Shown: positions 22,401 to 31,659 of the stretch, one piece after another | Layout: each line of letters starts with the position of its first letter | Position numbering within the stretch: the stretch's first letter is position 1 | From: Bathynomus jamesi | Lineage: Eukaryota > Arthropoda > Malacostraca > Isopoda > Cirolanidae | Assembly (NCBI GenBank): GCA_023014485.1 | Contig: JAJOZX010000923.1 | Span: 263,501 to 327,500 of the forward strand | Reading direction: 5' to 3' | Length of the DNA stretch: 64,000 nt | Program-made: the position numbers and the translations under genes | The notes under the pieces: model-generated | Databases searched by the model: none | Seen by the model: the letters and a program-made list of their open reading frames with translations, nothing else | Told to the model about the DNA's origin: nothing

Positions 22401-22649
22401 AAAGGTTGACTGAGCTATTTTTATACAAGTGTGAATAAATTCTTGTCTATTGTGCATCGTGGACTCTTCTGTAATTATTGGTTAAAATCTGCTTTTTTCA
22501 ATTTTTTTCAATATTGAAGGTCATTGTGGCACCTGAAGATATTAATGTTATGATTTTAAATTTATACCAGCTTATTTCCTCACTACTCCACACATTTTCC
22601 ACACTAGCCAATTTGAAAATTCGAAAAATGAGTTTTTCACTCCGCCCTA
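19490..22649 (-). mobile_element. TAGGG-family transposon, copy A
   Basis: Inverted termini begin TAGGGCGGA and match imperfectly for about 130 bp, including GGCTAGTG-GGAAAAT-TGTGG and TATCTTCAGGTGCCAC. An exact 8-bp duplication ATGCGCAG flanks it (19482-19489 and 22650-22657). Length is 3160 bp. An 8-bp duplication and Ac-like TAGGG ends suggest a hAT-related superfamily (inference). The transposase gene has one in-frame stop. Confidence 0.88.
19898..22099 (-). pseudogene. TAGGG-family transposase (copy A), one internal stop
   Basis: One continuous frame of 734 codons is broken only by a TAA after SAKY (about 21731). The 122-residue N-terminal part (LPTYEGVFKYYLFVRNDL and ILEQVVDKLKTIWESASVP) matches the N-termini of copies B and D. 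In the 595-residue main part come RSKIRRERQKKR (about 143-154), FDGRKDS with Asp172, GCDGAAVNTG with Asp246, CQLHANELPLRHL with C275-x2-H278, and HSRWLTTANRLLRLY (368-382). This D, D, C-x2-H and S/T-R-W order resembles hAT-like DDE transposases. No hAT dimerisation domain was recognised. The first codon of the frame is GTG, so the true start may lie in another frame or exon. Confidence 0.8.
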
Positions 22650-23263
22650 ATGCGCAGCGGTGCTTCCAGGCTTTGTTAAAAATAAGAAACAGATTCCCCA
22701 ACTTACGTACTTATAAAAAACCTCCTCCATTCCAATCGACTTGCAGCCACTTCTCGTGCATCACCCAGATCAAGTCCATGCTTCCTCACGCAATCACTAA
22801 CCACGTCCATCCATATTCTTCTCGACCTTCCTCTCTTCCTACTACTTTCGCAAGCACTTTTATACACTCTTTTCGCAATTCTGTCATTTTCCACTTTTTC
22901 ACTTTTCACTTCTATTGCCTTCTGAACGCTACATCTTTCCCGAACCACACGATTTCTCACTCTATCAATGTGGTGCACGCCACACATACTTCTCAAGTTG
23001 TCTATCTCAACTGTTCTTAACCGTGACTTCCTTCCACGCCATGTCAATGTTTCACACCCATACAAAAGTGTCGGTACTAACACACCTTCATGTAAACATC
23101 TTGCAACATCTCGATCCAATCTCACACCCAATTTCAGCATACCCGCCAACTTTCGTCCTTGATTCAGTCTTCCATGAACTTCATCCACACTCGTACCTCT
23201 TTTCTTCAGTACATATCCTAGATACTTAAATAACGCTACCATCACATGACAGTTCAAATTTCT

Positions 23264-23266
<3 letters not shown>

Positions 23267-23327
<61 letters not shown>
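23267..23327. repeat. (CT)n microsatellite inside an RTE frame
   Basis: About 30 CT units, read on the gene strand as Arg-Glu repeats, inserted where RTE proteins have a short charged loop between VNVGKSK and the KYLG motif. Confidence 0.95.
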
Positions 23328-23329
<2 letters not shown>

Positions 23330-23463
23330 CAATCAATAACTTGCTCTTACCCACATTCACTGTCAAGAATCTTACATAAAAGTGCCACAAAACTCTTAAG
23401 AACGTTTTGCATATCACACCCATTCTGAGCAAATAGCATAGCGTCATCTCATCCGCATACAGC

Positions 23464-23766
23464 CGGTCCTATTCAAAGGAGTGACATAACGAAGGAGTGA
23501 CATAACAAAGGAGTGACAAATCGGAGATAAAATTCAAAGGAGTGACACGAAAATACCAACAAAGAAGAAGAAAGAACAAATCCAGAGGGAAGAGAGGCTT
23601 GCAACTGTTAGGTTAGGTTAGGTTAGGCTAGGTTAGGTTAGGTTAGGTTTCTAGTTTTTGAAATAAAATCTTAATTTTAACAATTCTGTCACTCCTTCGT
23701 TACGGTATTTATGTCACTCCTTTGTTATGTCACTCCTTTGAAATGTCACTCCTTCGATACAGACCC
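23464..23766. mobile_element. MITE carrying TTAGG telomere-like repeats
   Basis: The ends contain iterated AAAGGAGTGACAT units, direct at the left and inverted at the right. The 8-mer CATACAGC flanks it (23456-23463 and 23767-23774). The middle holds about seven TTAGG units with one variant (about 23608-23648). It interrupts the RTE reading GDRWSLANLLYADE and has no gene. Confidence 0.78.
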
Positions 23767-24344
23767 CATACAGCAGATTCGCCAGGCTCCACCTATCCCC
23801 ATCACACTAGGGTGTGTAAATTTTAGTAAAGTCAACAATTCAAAAACTACTAATACTCAAATGATGTCATATTATCTAGCAAACTTAGAAATATCTTTAG
23901 TGTTGTTTAAAAAAGCCATTTACCTACTTATATTTGACCATAAAGGTTTGAAATATAACCTAAATATGACTGTAGCATCGTATATCAATGTGCCATTGAT
24001 ATGTGTGGTTAACGTTGGTTATTTTTGGTGTGCAGTTTGGTTTCTAAGTTTCACATAGTCACAAATGCTGGAGTTTTGATTGTGAATACATGTGTTTTCC
24101 CTCCTTTTTGACAATTTTGATTACTTCGTAATGTAAATATTGTGTAATTCAAATTATTCGAAATGTTATGTGTGACCCAAACTTTCTGTATATTTTGATA
24201 TGATAGATATATGAAATTGTCATTACTTTGAATAATTAAGTCTTGTACCTATAACAACACAACCTTTTATCTGAGCTTATAGGAAGATATTAAGAATTTC
24301 AATTAACTTAATTTTATGTAATCATAACACTGGTCTGCGTGATT

Positions 24345-24781
24345 TTAAAGGTCAAGGATATGTTTGTTGTTCTTAGGTCAGTTTCTCACGCTGATTCCGA
24401 AAATCGCATCCATTTTTCTCAATCAGGTCAACTTTTCGAAATATAAACACTTTCTAGAAATTTTCATTTCCCGTTTTATTGGTAGGTGAGCGATACATGT
24501 AGTAGCATATGTCGACTGGTATATACATACAGGCTTTACAGGCTGTTCTTATAGATCTCAAGAAGGGTACATCACACTATAATAGGCTAATCAGGGATGA
24601 ATGGCCTCTTCAGGGACTTCCGCTTGTGCCGGGCAGACACCACATCCCTCTTCAGGCACCAGCAGTAGTCGGCCAGCATATCTAAAAAACCTGACCTGAT
24701 TGAGAAGAATGGATTACATTTCTGAATTCAGCGTGCGAAACTGATCCTAAATCAGTTGAAAAACCTCTGACCTTTGAAAAA
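24345..24781. repeat. Imperfect inverted repeat in copy C
   Basis: Arms of roughly 95 bp contain TTTCTCAATCAGGTCA and the complement TGACCTGATTGAGAAG, plus CACGCTGA/TCAGCGTG and AAAGGTCA/TGACCTTT. About 250 bp lie between. It sits upstream of the transposase gene; a small foldback insertion or a regulatory hairpin are both possible. Confidence 0.65.
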
Positions 24782-25971
24782 AAGATTTGAAACGCAGGCC
24801 AGTGTAATCAGTAGGCCTATCCAAATTTCAATGACATTTCTTTTGTTCACAGGTCCACAGGATGTGTCAGAAAGGAATCAGAACCCGAAGCAAATCAAGT
24901 TGTCACCTAAGTCATTTGGTGGAGACTGGGAGGGAACTTCCCCTGCTGAGGTATGGTTTGTTGAGGAGAGAGATGAGTGAGGAAGACAGGAGGAATTACC
25001 CAGTTAAATGACCTGATTAACAACGGCATTGTTCCAGGGCTACTGGCTCAGTGGAGAAAGGCCAACGCTCTATTCACAGGACCTGTAATCAACACAGATC
25101 AGGATCAGGGCTAAAGTGAAGGCACTGTGGGATGAGACAGTGAAGGTGTCCATTGGCAATGTGAAGCTAGAGGTCAAAGATAGGTTCATGATGAAACTGG
25201 ACAAATTGGTGGACATCATGACCTGTCACTGTGTGATCAGAACTGCAGTGAGCTTGGGTGCAACCCTGTCTGCAACAGTGAGGTTCACATTGACTGCAGC
25301 TGCAGGAGCGAGCAGAAGATACCAGTGCAGGAGCTTGCCTTCATTAAAGGTCAGAGAGAAAAGGTGGGAAGTGTGGGGGCACACCAGATGGGTCTAGCTG
25401 ATCACCATGAGACCAGGAGACAGGAAGCATTGCTGCAGAGACAGGAGCAGAGAAGGAAGGTCGAGGAGAAGAGGAGGAGGAAGGTAGAGGAGTCAGCCAA
25501 GAAAGAAGAGGAGTTGAGGGAGGAGTCACTGCTGGAGATGGAGTTGGAGGAGACTGGAGATATACTGGAGGAGACAGGGAGGAGAGAGGAGGACGAAGAC
25601 TTCATACCAGAGGCTGCGATAACTTCGTCCTTGCCTGTGGCTAAGAAGAAGAAATACAACACTGAAGATATCACCAACATAGCTCTGGCTAGCTTGAGAC
25701 ATCACACTGTGCTGAGAGAGAGTTCAGAGATTGCCACTGATGCCTGGATTGATGCCGGTCTTATCACAGAGTTTGACACAGCACTGGTGATTGACCACAA
25801 CAAGGTGAGGAGGGCTCAGGAGAGACTGACTAAGGAGCTGGTCAAGAAGTTTGATGAAGAGATTAGGGAAAATGGCATCACCTGTATCTTCTTTGATGGG
25901 AAAAGAGGTGACACCAAAGTGATGATGGAAGCTGAGGGCAGTGACAGGCAGTTTCCTGGCCTCATTAAGGA

Positions 25972-26908
25972 CCATCTAGGACGTTTTGGCGACGACATTT
26001 TGGCGCTGGACGTTTTGGCGCCGCCGTTTGGGCGCCACCGTTTGGGCGCGGAGCCGGTTTGGCGCCGCCGTTAATTAGTATTAAGTATTAAGTAGTAATA
26101 CTTGGTTATTAACCTGAAGTGCTGTCTGTCTTTTCAGATAAGTTGTGTTGTTGCCCTTAATAGCATAAATGTCTGAAAATATATCAAGTAAGAAAGGGAA
26201 ACAGAAGTTTTCACATAATGGATATTTGTATGTGTTTGATAAATGTAGCAAGCGCGACCCTTCGTTACTTTTTTGGCGGTGCGAGCAAAAGAGTCAGTGT
26301 ATTATAAGGTGTATATATAATATGGGTACTTTTCCGTTATCTGCCCCATTGACGATTGGTTAGGTTCAGTCATGATATTTTCGTTAAAACTAACAAAAAT
26401 ATCACAACTTAACCTAACCAATCGTCACTGCCAGGTTAGGTCAACTGTACGCCCTTGACGATTGGTTAGGTTAAGTCGTGATATTTTCGTTAGTTTTAAC
26501 AAAAATATCACGACTTAACCTAACCAATCGTCAAGGGGGCAGATAACGGAAAAGTACCCATATTATATATACACCTTATAATACACTGACTCTTTTGCTC
26601 GCACCGCTAAAAAAGTAACGAAGGGTCGCGCTTGCTACATTTATCAAACACATACAAATATCCATTATGTGAAAACTTCTGTTTCCCTTTCTTACTTGAT
26701 ATATTTTCAGACATTTATGCTATTAAGGGCAACAACACAACTTATCTGAAAAGACACAGTACTTCAGGTTAATAACCAAGTATTACTACTTAATACTTAA
26801 TACTAATTAACGGCAGCGCCAAACCGGCTCCGCGCCAAAACGGTGGCGCCCAAACTGCGGCGCCAAAACGTCGGCGCCAGAACGTCGGCGCCAAAACGTC
26901 CCATTCCG
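25972..26908. mobile_element. MULE-type foldback with FLYWCH fragment
   Basis: It has exact 9-bp duplications CATTAAGGA (25963-25971 and 26909-26917). Long inverted arms start with iterated GGACGTTTTGGCG-type units, (C)GCCGCCGTTTGGGCGCCACC and similar. Each arm carries the same FLYWCH-like coding start. The centre contains nested palindromes with AAGTCGTGATATTTT. A 9-bp duplication and long TIRs fit Mutator-like elements. It has no catalytic domain and is non-autonomous. Confidence 0.88.
26169..26310 (+). pseudogene. FLYWCH zinc-finger start (MULE transposase fragment)
   Basis: MSENISSKKGKQKFSHNGYL is followed by YVFDKCSKRDPSLLFWRCEQ and KSQCIIRC. Aromatic residues, a W-x-C and a later Cys fit the first half of a FLYWCH zinc finger, the usual DNA-binding N-terminus of animal MULE transposases (compare 36166-36417). 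The mirrored arm at about 26565-26710 holds the same sequence on the minus strand. The fragment breaks off at the inner palindrome. Confidence 0.65.
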
Positions 26909-28238
26909 CATTAAGGAAGAACACTACACAGTGTGCAATGAACCAGGTGGGAAATATTTGTGGCATTTTGTACCAGAGGAAGCTGCAGAGGAGAGAAGTC
27001 ATGCTGAGGTCATTGCTGATCATCTGGTGAACTGGCTAAGAGAGAGAGGAGCAGACCAGACCCTTTTAGCCATAGGAGGTGACAGTACTAATGTGAATAC
27101 TGGCTGGGAGGGAGGAGTAATGCATTATGTGGAGGCCAAGCTTAGCAGGAAGTTGGTGTGGATTGTCTGTGACTTGCACACTGGGGAGCTGAGTCTCAGA
27201 CACCTGGTGACTGCACTGGATGGCAAGACACTGAGCAACAACAAGTGGTTTGGGCCCCTAGGGAAGATGTTAGACACTGCCACTGAGCTGGCGATAAACC
27301 CAAACTTCACGAAGATCACTGTTGGTCCTCCTCTACCCCATCTCAGTCAGAAGGTAGTCAAGGACCTCAGCACAGACCAATCATATGACTACAGAATCAT
27401 CACTGCCATCAGATCGGGAGAGGTACCTCAGAGTCTAGCTCTCCTGGAGATTGGGCCAGTCTGTCACAGTAGGTGGGTCACCACGGCTCTAAGGTTCTGC
27501 AGATTGTGGATTTCCAAACATGGGCTGAAGGGTAGGAACCTGAAGAATCTGAAGATAATTGTGGAATTCATAGTCGGAGTCTACATGCCAAACTGGTTCA
27601 ACATCAAGTTAAATCACAGCTGGGTGGAGGGTCCCAGGCATGTACTGTACCAGCTGGAGCTGCTCAGAAGTCAGAAGAAGGAGGTGATAGGAATAGTGAT
27701 GCCTACAGTGAAGAGATCAGCCTGGTATGCACACTCTGAGGCTGTGCTCCAGGCCATGCTGTGCAGTGAGGTGGAGGAGGAGAGGAGGGAGGCAGTGAAG
27801 AGGATACTGGAAATCAGAGGTAAAGGAGATGAAGACACACAGGTAGGAGACTGCAGTGTCAGACCCAGGAAGACTCCAGACATCAACCCAGATGCCACCA
27901 AACTCTCGGGGCTTATTGACTGGAACTCTGGCGTGACTGAGCCTCCTCTGACCTGCTCCCTCACCACTGCTGCAATCAAGGAGTTTCTGGATAGACTGGA
28001 TCGACACACAGTCATGAGAAAGGTGTGTAAGGACGACAACTGAAGCAGCACAACATGTTTACTCACAAGAGAGGAGGGAGGCGTACATCAGTGGCCAGGT
28101 GGCCAGTAGGGAGCTCATGTCTAGGAACAAGAGCAAGGCAGACATGGCATCCTTGACAAAGTTCAAGAAACCTTTCTATATTTCTAAGTTTTAATATTGA
28201 AATACAATCAAAATGTCTTTAATTGTATGTAATGTATG

Positions 28239-30944
28239 CAGTGGCGGCTCGTGACTTAAAACAGTTGTGTGCTACAACAAAATTTTTTTGATAGATATAT
28301 ATATATAAACAACTGATAAATTATAAAATAGAACTAATTCATCGTGAATTATAGTAAATGTTCTGCGCAACTAACGGTAGATAGATAGATATAGTACTTA
28401 CTTATTTACGAAAAATGAAATTCACGCGACGCTCTTTCTTACTGCAGAACTTGTCAATCACCTTGGTGTTAAAAGCCTCAATGTTTGAAATAAACTTTTT
28501 TTCTATGGAGAGCATTGCCAGAGCATTAAGACGATCCTGGGACATAGTATTTCTTAGGAAAGTTTTTATTCTTTTTAGAGAGGAGAAACATCTTTCGGGT
28601 TCTGCTGTTGTCATTGGCGTGGTGATGACAATTTTAAGAAGTTTTGTTACTTCAGAGAATGTACTCTGTAAATTGTTTTTGAATATAAGTTTCAAAAGAG
28701 GAACTGCGCCATCAATTTTTCTGAAGTCGGTTCTTTCATATAAAACGCTAAGCTCTGTTTTCAGTCGCCTTTTCTCCAGCATTCTATAACTTTGAACTGC
28801 AATTTCAAGTTCATTTTCCGGAAAATGTTTTGCGAATTCTTGAAAGTTAACAGAATTCAACAACTTTGCAGCCTCTAAATGATCCAAGGATTGAAAACGA
28901 TGATGAGCCTCCTGTACAATTCGATCGCATACTTATTTGGCATCGGCGCTTCGGCACGACTGTTTGGGTCGTTTATTGCCAGTCTGCCAGATGACACGCA
29001 TGTAGTCGCAATTTCACTGTCAATGATGTCTATTTAATCTCTCACTTCATTGATTGCCAAGATAAAATGGGATACGGCACTTTTTATTTTTACAGCATCA
29101 GACACTCTTGCTTGTAATTGGTTATACAAAATGTCTACATGTGGCATTATTCTGTGGAAAAATGAAAGCCAGAAAAGGAATTGTGCATCTTCCAAATAAT
29201 GACGGAGTCCACGAGCTTCTTGAACTGTCCTGGTGGATAATGACGTCTGCAAATCCAACAAACACACAACCAAACTGTCCTTGTGTTCATACACCACACT
29301 GACGGTTCTCGATTTAAAGTTCCACCTGGTTGCAGAACCACTGGGAATCCTTCGTGCCACAACTGCATCTACTGCAGACAACCGTTGTGGTGACCTTGAA
29401 AAGAAAGCAGGAAAAGCTGACAGGCAACAGAAGAATACCCTAGCTGCATGATTTTGCGAAGCAGCTTTTTCCATTACCAAATTTAATTGATGTTGATGGG
29501 CATAACAGTGGATGTATTGTGCAGTGGGAAAAATAGCCTTTATTTTTGCTTGAACTCCACCTCTTTCGTCACTCATTACAGCCGCACCGTCGTAAGTCTG
29601 AGCAATTATTTTGTTAGGTTGATCTTTAAAAATCTCATTTATTGTATTCAAAATACAAATAGAAATTGTGTCTGCACTTTGACCTTCCGGGTTGAAAAAT
29701 CCCCAAAATCTTTCAGTAGGCACGTCATTGATTACATAACGAAATACTATTACCAACTGTGAATGTTCAGAAATGTCTGTAGTTTCATCTGCCATTAAAG
29801 CGACAAAATCAGCCTCTTTCATTTCTTCGATTATCTTTTCACGGCAAACTTCCGACATACAATCTAGCAGTTCATTCTGGATGGTTTTAGAAGTTCCCTT
29901 GAAAACATGATTCGATTCTGTGTTCTTTTACCGCACTATCTAAACTACTAACAAAATCAACGAGTCCCAAGAAAATACCCGGATTTTCAGATGTTTCACT
30001 CTCATCATGTCCTCTTAAGGCAAGTTCAAAGGCACCGCAAAACTTAATGCAGTCAATTACCTTTGATAATATATATCTGTTCTTTTCTACTTCTTGATTG
30101 TGTTTTTTGATGGCGTCATGGTAGGCCCGACTTAACTGTGTTGCAATATTCACACTACCGAGAACACTAAGATCCAACACATTGTTTATATATTTCTTGT
30201 TTTCATTATGCTTTCTAATCAGTGCTTTAAGATGGGCAAGATCTTTCACTCCCGTGTTACTGAATGAATCACTGTTACCAAAAAGAAGGCATGGAAAGCA
30301 GAAAAGAGCATCCCGAACATCACAACCACAAATTCAACTATAATCATCATAAATCTTTCTGTGAAATTGTCTTAAATATTCTCGATTGTTGCTTCTCTTG
30401 GCTTTCTGACTTAAATTTAAATCGGGAGTTGGCCTACCTAACTGTTTTATTTGAGCTTTTTCATTTAATGTTCTAGATGAAAAAGGTACTTTTAATAAAT
30501 TGTCCACTGAATTCATATTTGTATAAAAATTAATAATTTACTGTATATACAACACTTGAGTAAACAAAAACACAGACACACGCATAAAAAGTTTAAAAAT
30601 CAAACGCAATCGATCGAGCGTCCATCACATTGACAAGTGCTGCAGCGACTGGTAGCACATTCACGCCTTATCCGAAACTGGACCAAAAGACACGTCTGCG
30701 CATGCGCTTTGTCTGATTTCACTCGATTTGGGTGCTATACTGATGACAGCACATAAGTACGAAAATAGAAATGCAGGGAATGCGCAGTTAATTCGTTTTT
30801 TCGTAAATCGGAAAACAATTTAGATCAAATTGGAAATTACAGAAGATATTACAAGAAATTTTATTGATTTATTATTTAGCTATTTACGTATTTTAAAAAC
30901 TGATGTGCTGTAGCACGTAAGCACATAATGAGCGGCCGCCACTG
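28239..30944 (-). mobile_element. hAT transposon (ZMYM/Tip100-like)
   Basis: Terminal sequences CAGTGGCGGCTCGTGA and, at the other end, GCGGCCGCCACTG form hAT termini. The perfect 8-bp duplication AATGTATG lies at 28231-28238 and 30945-30952. The 2.7-kb element sits downstream of the transposase gene of copy C and contains one broken hAT transposase gene. Confidence 0.93.
28402..30516 (-). pseudogene. hAT transposase, zinc-finger MYM-like
   Basis: Order on the minus strand: REYLRQFHRKIYDDYS; then KDLAHLKALIRKHNENKKYI and RYILSKVIDCIKFCGAFELA (30249-29887); then EADFVALMADETTDISEHSQ, IAQTYDGAAVMSDERGGVQA, YIHCYAHQHQLNLV (C-x2-H) and GSATRWNFKSRTVSV (29858-29034); then the dimerisation domain TTAEPERCFSSLKRIKTFLR and SQDRLNALAMLSIEKKF (28887-28402). 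This is the layout of ZMYM1-like hAT proteins. It is broken by a few stops and frameshifts near 30250, 29880 and 29030. It could otherwise be read end to end, so it is fairly young. Confidence 0.9.
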
Positions 30945-31167
30945 AATGTATGTAAAATGTAGTTATATACAATAAAAAAAAATACTTGCAAAAATTGCTG
31001 AGTTTTCGTAAACTTCAACTTCAAATATAATAGTTAGGAGTGGTCAAATCTGGATTTTAAAGCCATATTTCGATTTAGCACATAAAAATGCATCATTTGG
31101 TCACTAGTAGTCTTTGACAATCTAAAGATTTCACTTTGCTCCCTGAAATTGACACACCCTACCGTCA

Positions 31168-31485
31168 CACACTTCTTTATTATTGCAGTCACACTTTCAC
31201 CTCTCTCATCACTCTCTCCATAAACAGCTACGGAGACATCACACATCCTTGACGTACACCAACACTTGTATCAAACCATTCACTCAGTTCTTTAGTTACT
31301 CTCGCAAATAAACTACTTCCATCATTTCTCCATATATCCTATCCACACACCCCTGTTTTTCCATTTTTCAGCTTGTGAACCGCCGCTTTCACTTCACCCA
31401 TGGTTATATCATCAAGCATTCTGTCACATGACCTTCTTCTATGAAACAAAATCATCGCACCAGCATTCGAACCTGGGACCTCTTG
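31168..31485 (-). pseudogene. RTE-type LINE, 5' part of the split copy
   Basis: The minus strand reads DRMLDDITMGEVKAAVHKLK and NGKTGVCG, a reverse-transcriptase start motif. After an internal loss come ELSEWFDTSVGVRQGCVMSP (motif B) and LFMERVMREV. It stops at the terminus of TAGGG copy C. The next expected motifs (DGDRWSLANLLYADE) are at 22703-23809. Joining the two across the near-identical 8-mer gives a plausible RTE order. Confidence 0.75.
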
Positions 31486-31530
31486 AGTAGGAGTCGTGAG
31501 CGATACTCCTACACGACGACGTAACGGATT
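31450..31530 (-). mobile_element. tRNA-like SINE head fragment
   Basis: The minus strand gives GTCGTGTAGGAGTATCGCTC, CTCCTACTCAAGAGGTCCCA and GGTTCGAATGCTGG. It belongs to the same family as 3300-3365 and overlaps the upstream edge of the RTE fragment. Confidence 0.55.
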
Positions 31531-31659
31531 GTGGTGATGGTGCTTGCGATTCATACTCAAGCAGTTCCAGGTTTGAATTTTGTTTCATATAAATGTACCT
31601 TTTAACCTTTCAAATGTTCCACGCGATGATTCCTCATATCACGAAGGTTAAGATTGTCG

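Larger units (their letters stand above)
22703..23809 (-). pseudogene. RTE-type LINE, 3' part
   Basis: The minus strand reads GDRWSLANLLYADEMTLCYL (motif YADE in place of YADD), then VNVGKSKLLIVE. A long (GA)n tract follows, then KYLGYVLKKRGTSVDEVHGRL, LVPTLLYGCETLTW and a basic C-terminus ending EWRRFF. These are the reverse-transcriptase core end and C-terminus of RTE-like LINE proteins. A MITE (23464-23766) splits the YADE region. The 5' continuation lies at 31168-31485, beyond the 7.4-kb insertion of TAGGG copy C. Confidence 0.82.
24975..28194 (+). pseudogene. TAGGG-family transposase (copy C), interrupted
   Basis: The N-terminus (LINNGIVPGLLAQWRKANAL, LWDETVKVSIG, MKLDKLVDIMTCHC) leads through a frameshift near 25255 into a Cys-rich stretch CNPVCNSEVHIDCSC and then KIPVQELAFIKGQREKVG. 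A long acidic/basic coiled segment follows, then FFDGKRGDTK. The MULE foldback sits in the Leu-Ile-Lys codons. Joining across the 9-bp duplication CATTAAGGA restores GLIKEEHYTVCNEPG in frame. Next come GGDSTNVNTG, CDLHTGELSLRHL (C-x2-H) and CHSRWVTTALRFCRLW. Another frameshift near 28010 separates the tail (EAAQHVYSQERREAYISG, stop at 28192-28194). The main frame contains no stops over more than 600 codons once the insertion is discounted. Confidence 0.8.
23810..31167 (+). mobile_element. TAGGG-family transposon, copy C, with nested insertions
   Basis: The left end TAGGGTGTGTAAATTTTAG and the right end, reverse-complemented TAGGGTGTGTCAATTTCAG, remain alignable for about 130 bp, including ACTACTA-TG-CCAAATGATG. 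Flanks CCATCACA and CCGTCACA are a likely 8-bp duplication with one change. Both flanks are halves of one RTE LINE. Inside lie the transposase gene, a MULE foldback (25972-26908) and a hAT (28239-30944). Without these two insertions the element would be about 3.7 kb, close to copy A. Confidence 0.82.

Noticed and set aside
28239..30944. Host zinc finger MYM-type gene
   Set aside because: Perfect 8-bp duplication, hAT termini and multiple stops show a transposon copy.
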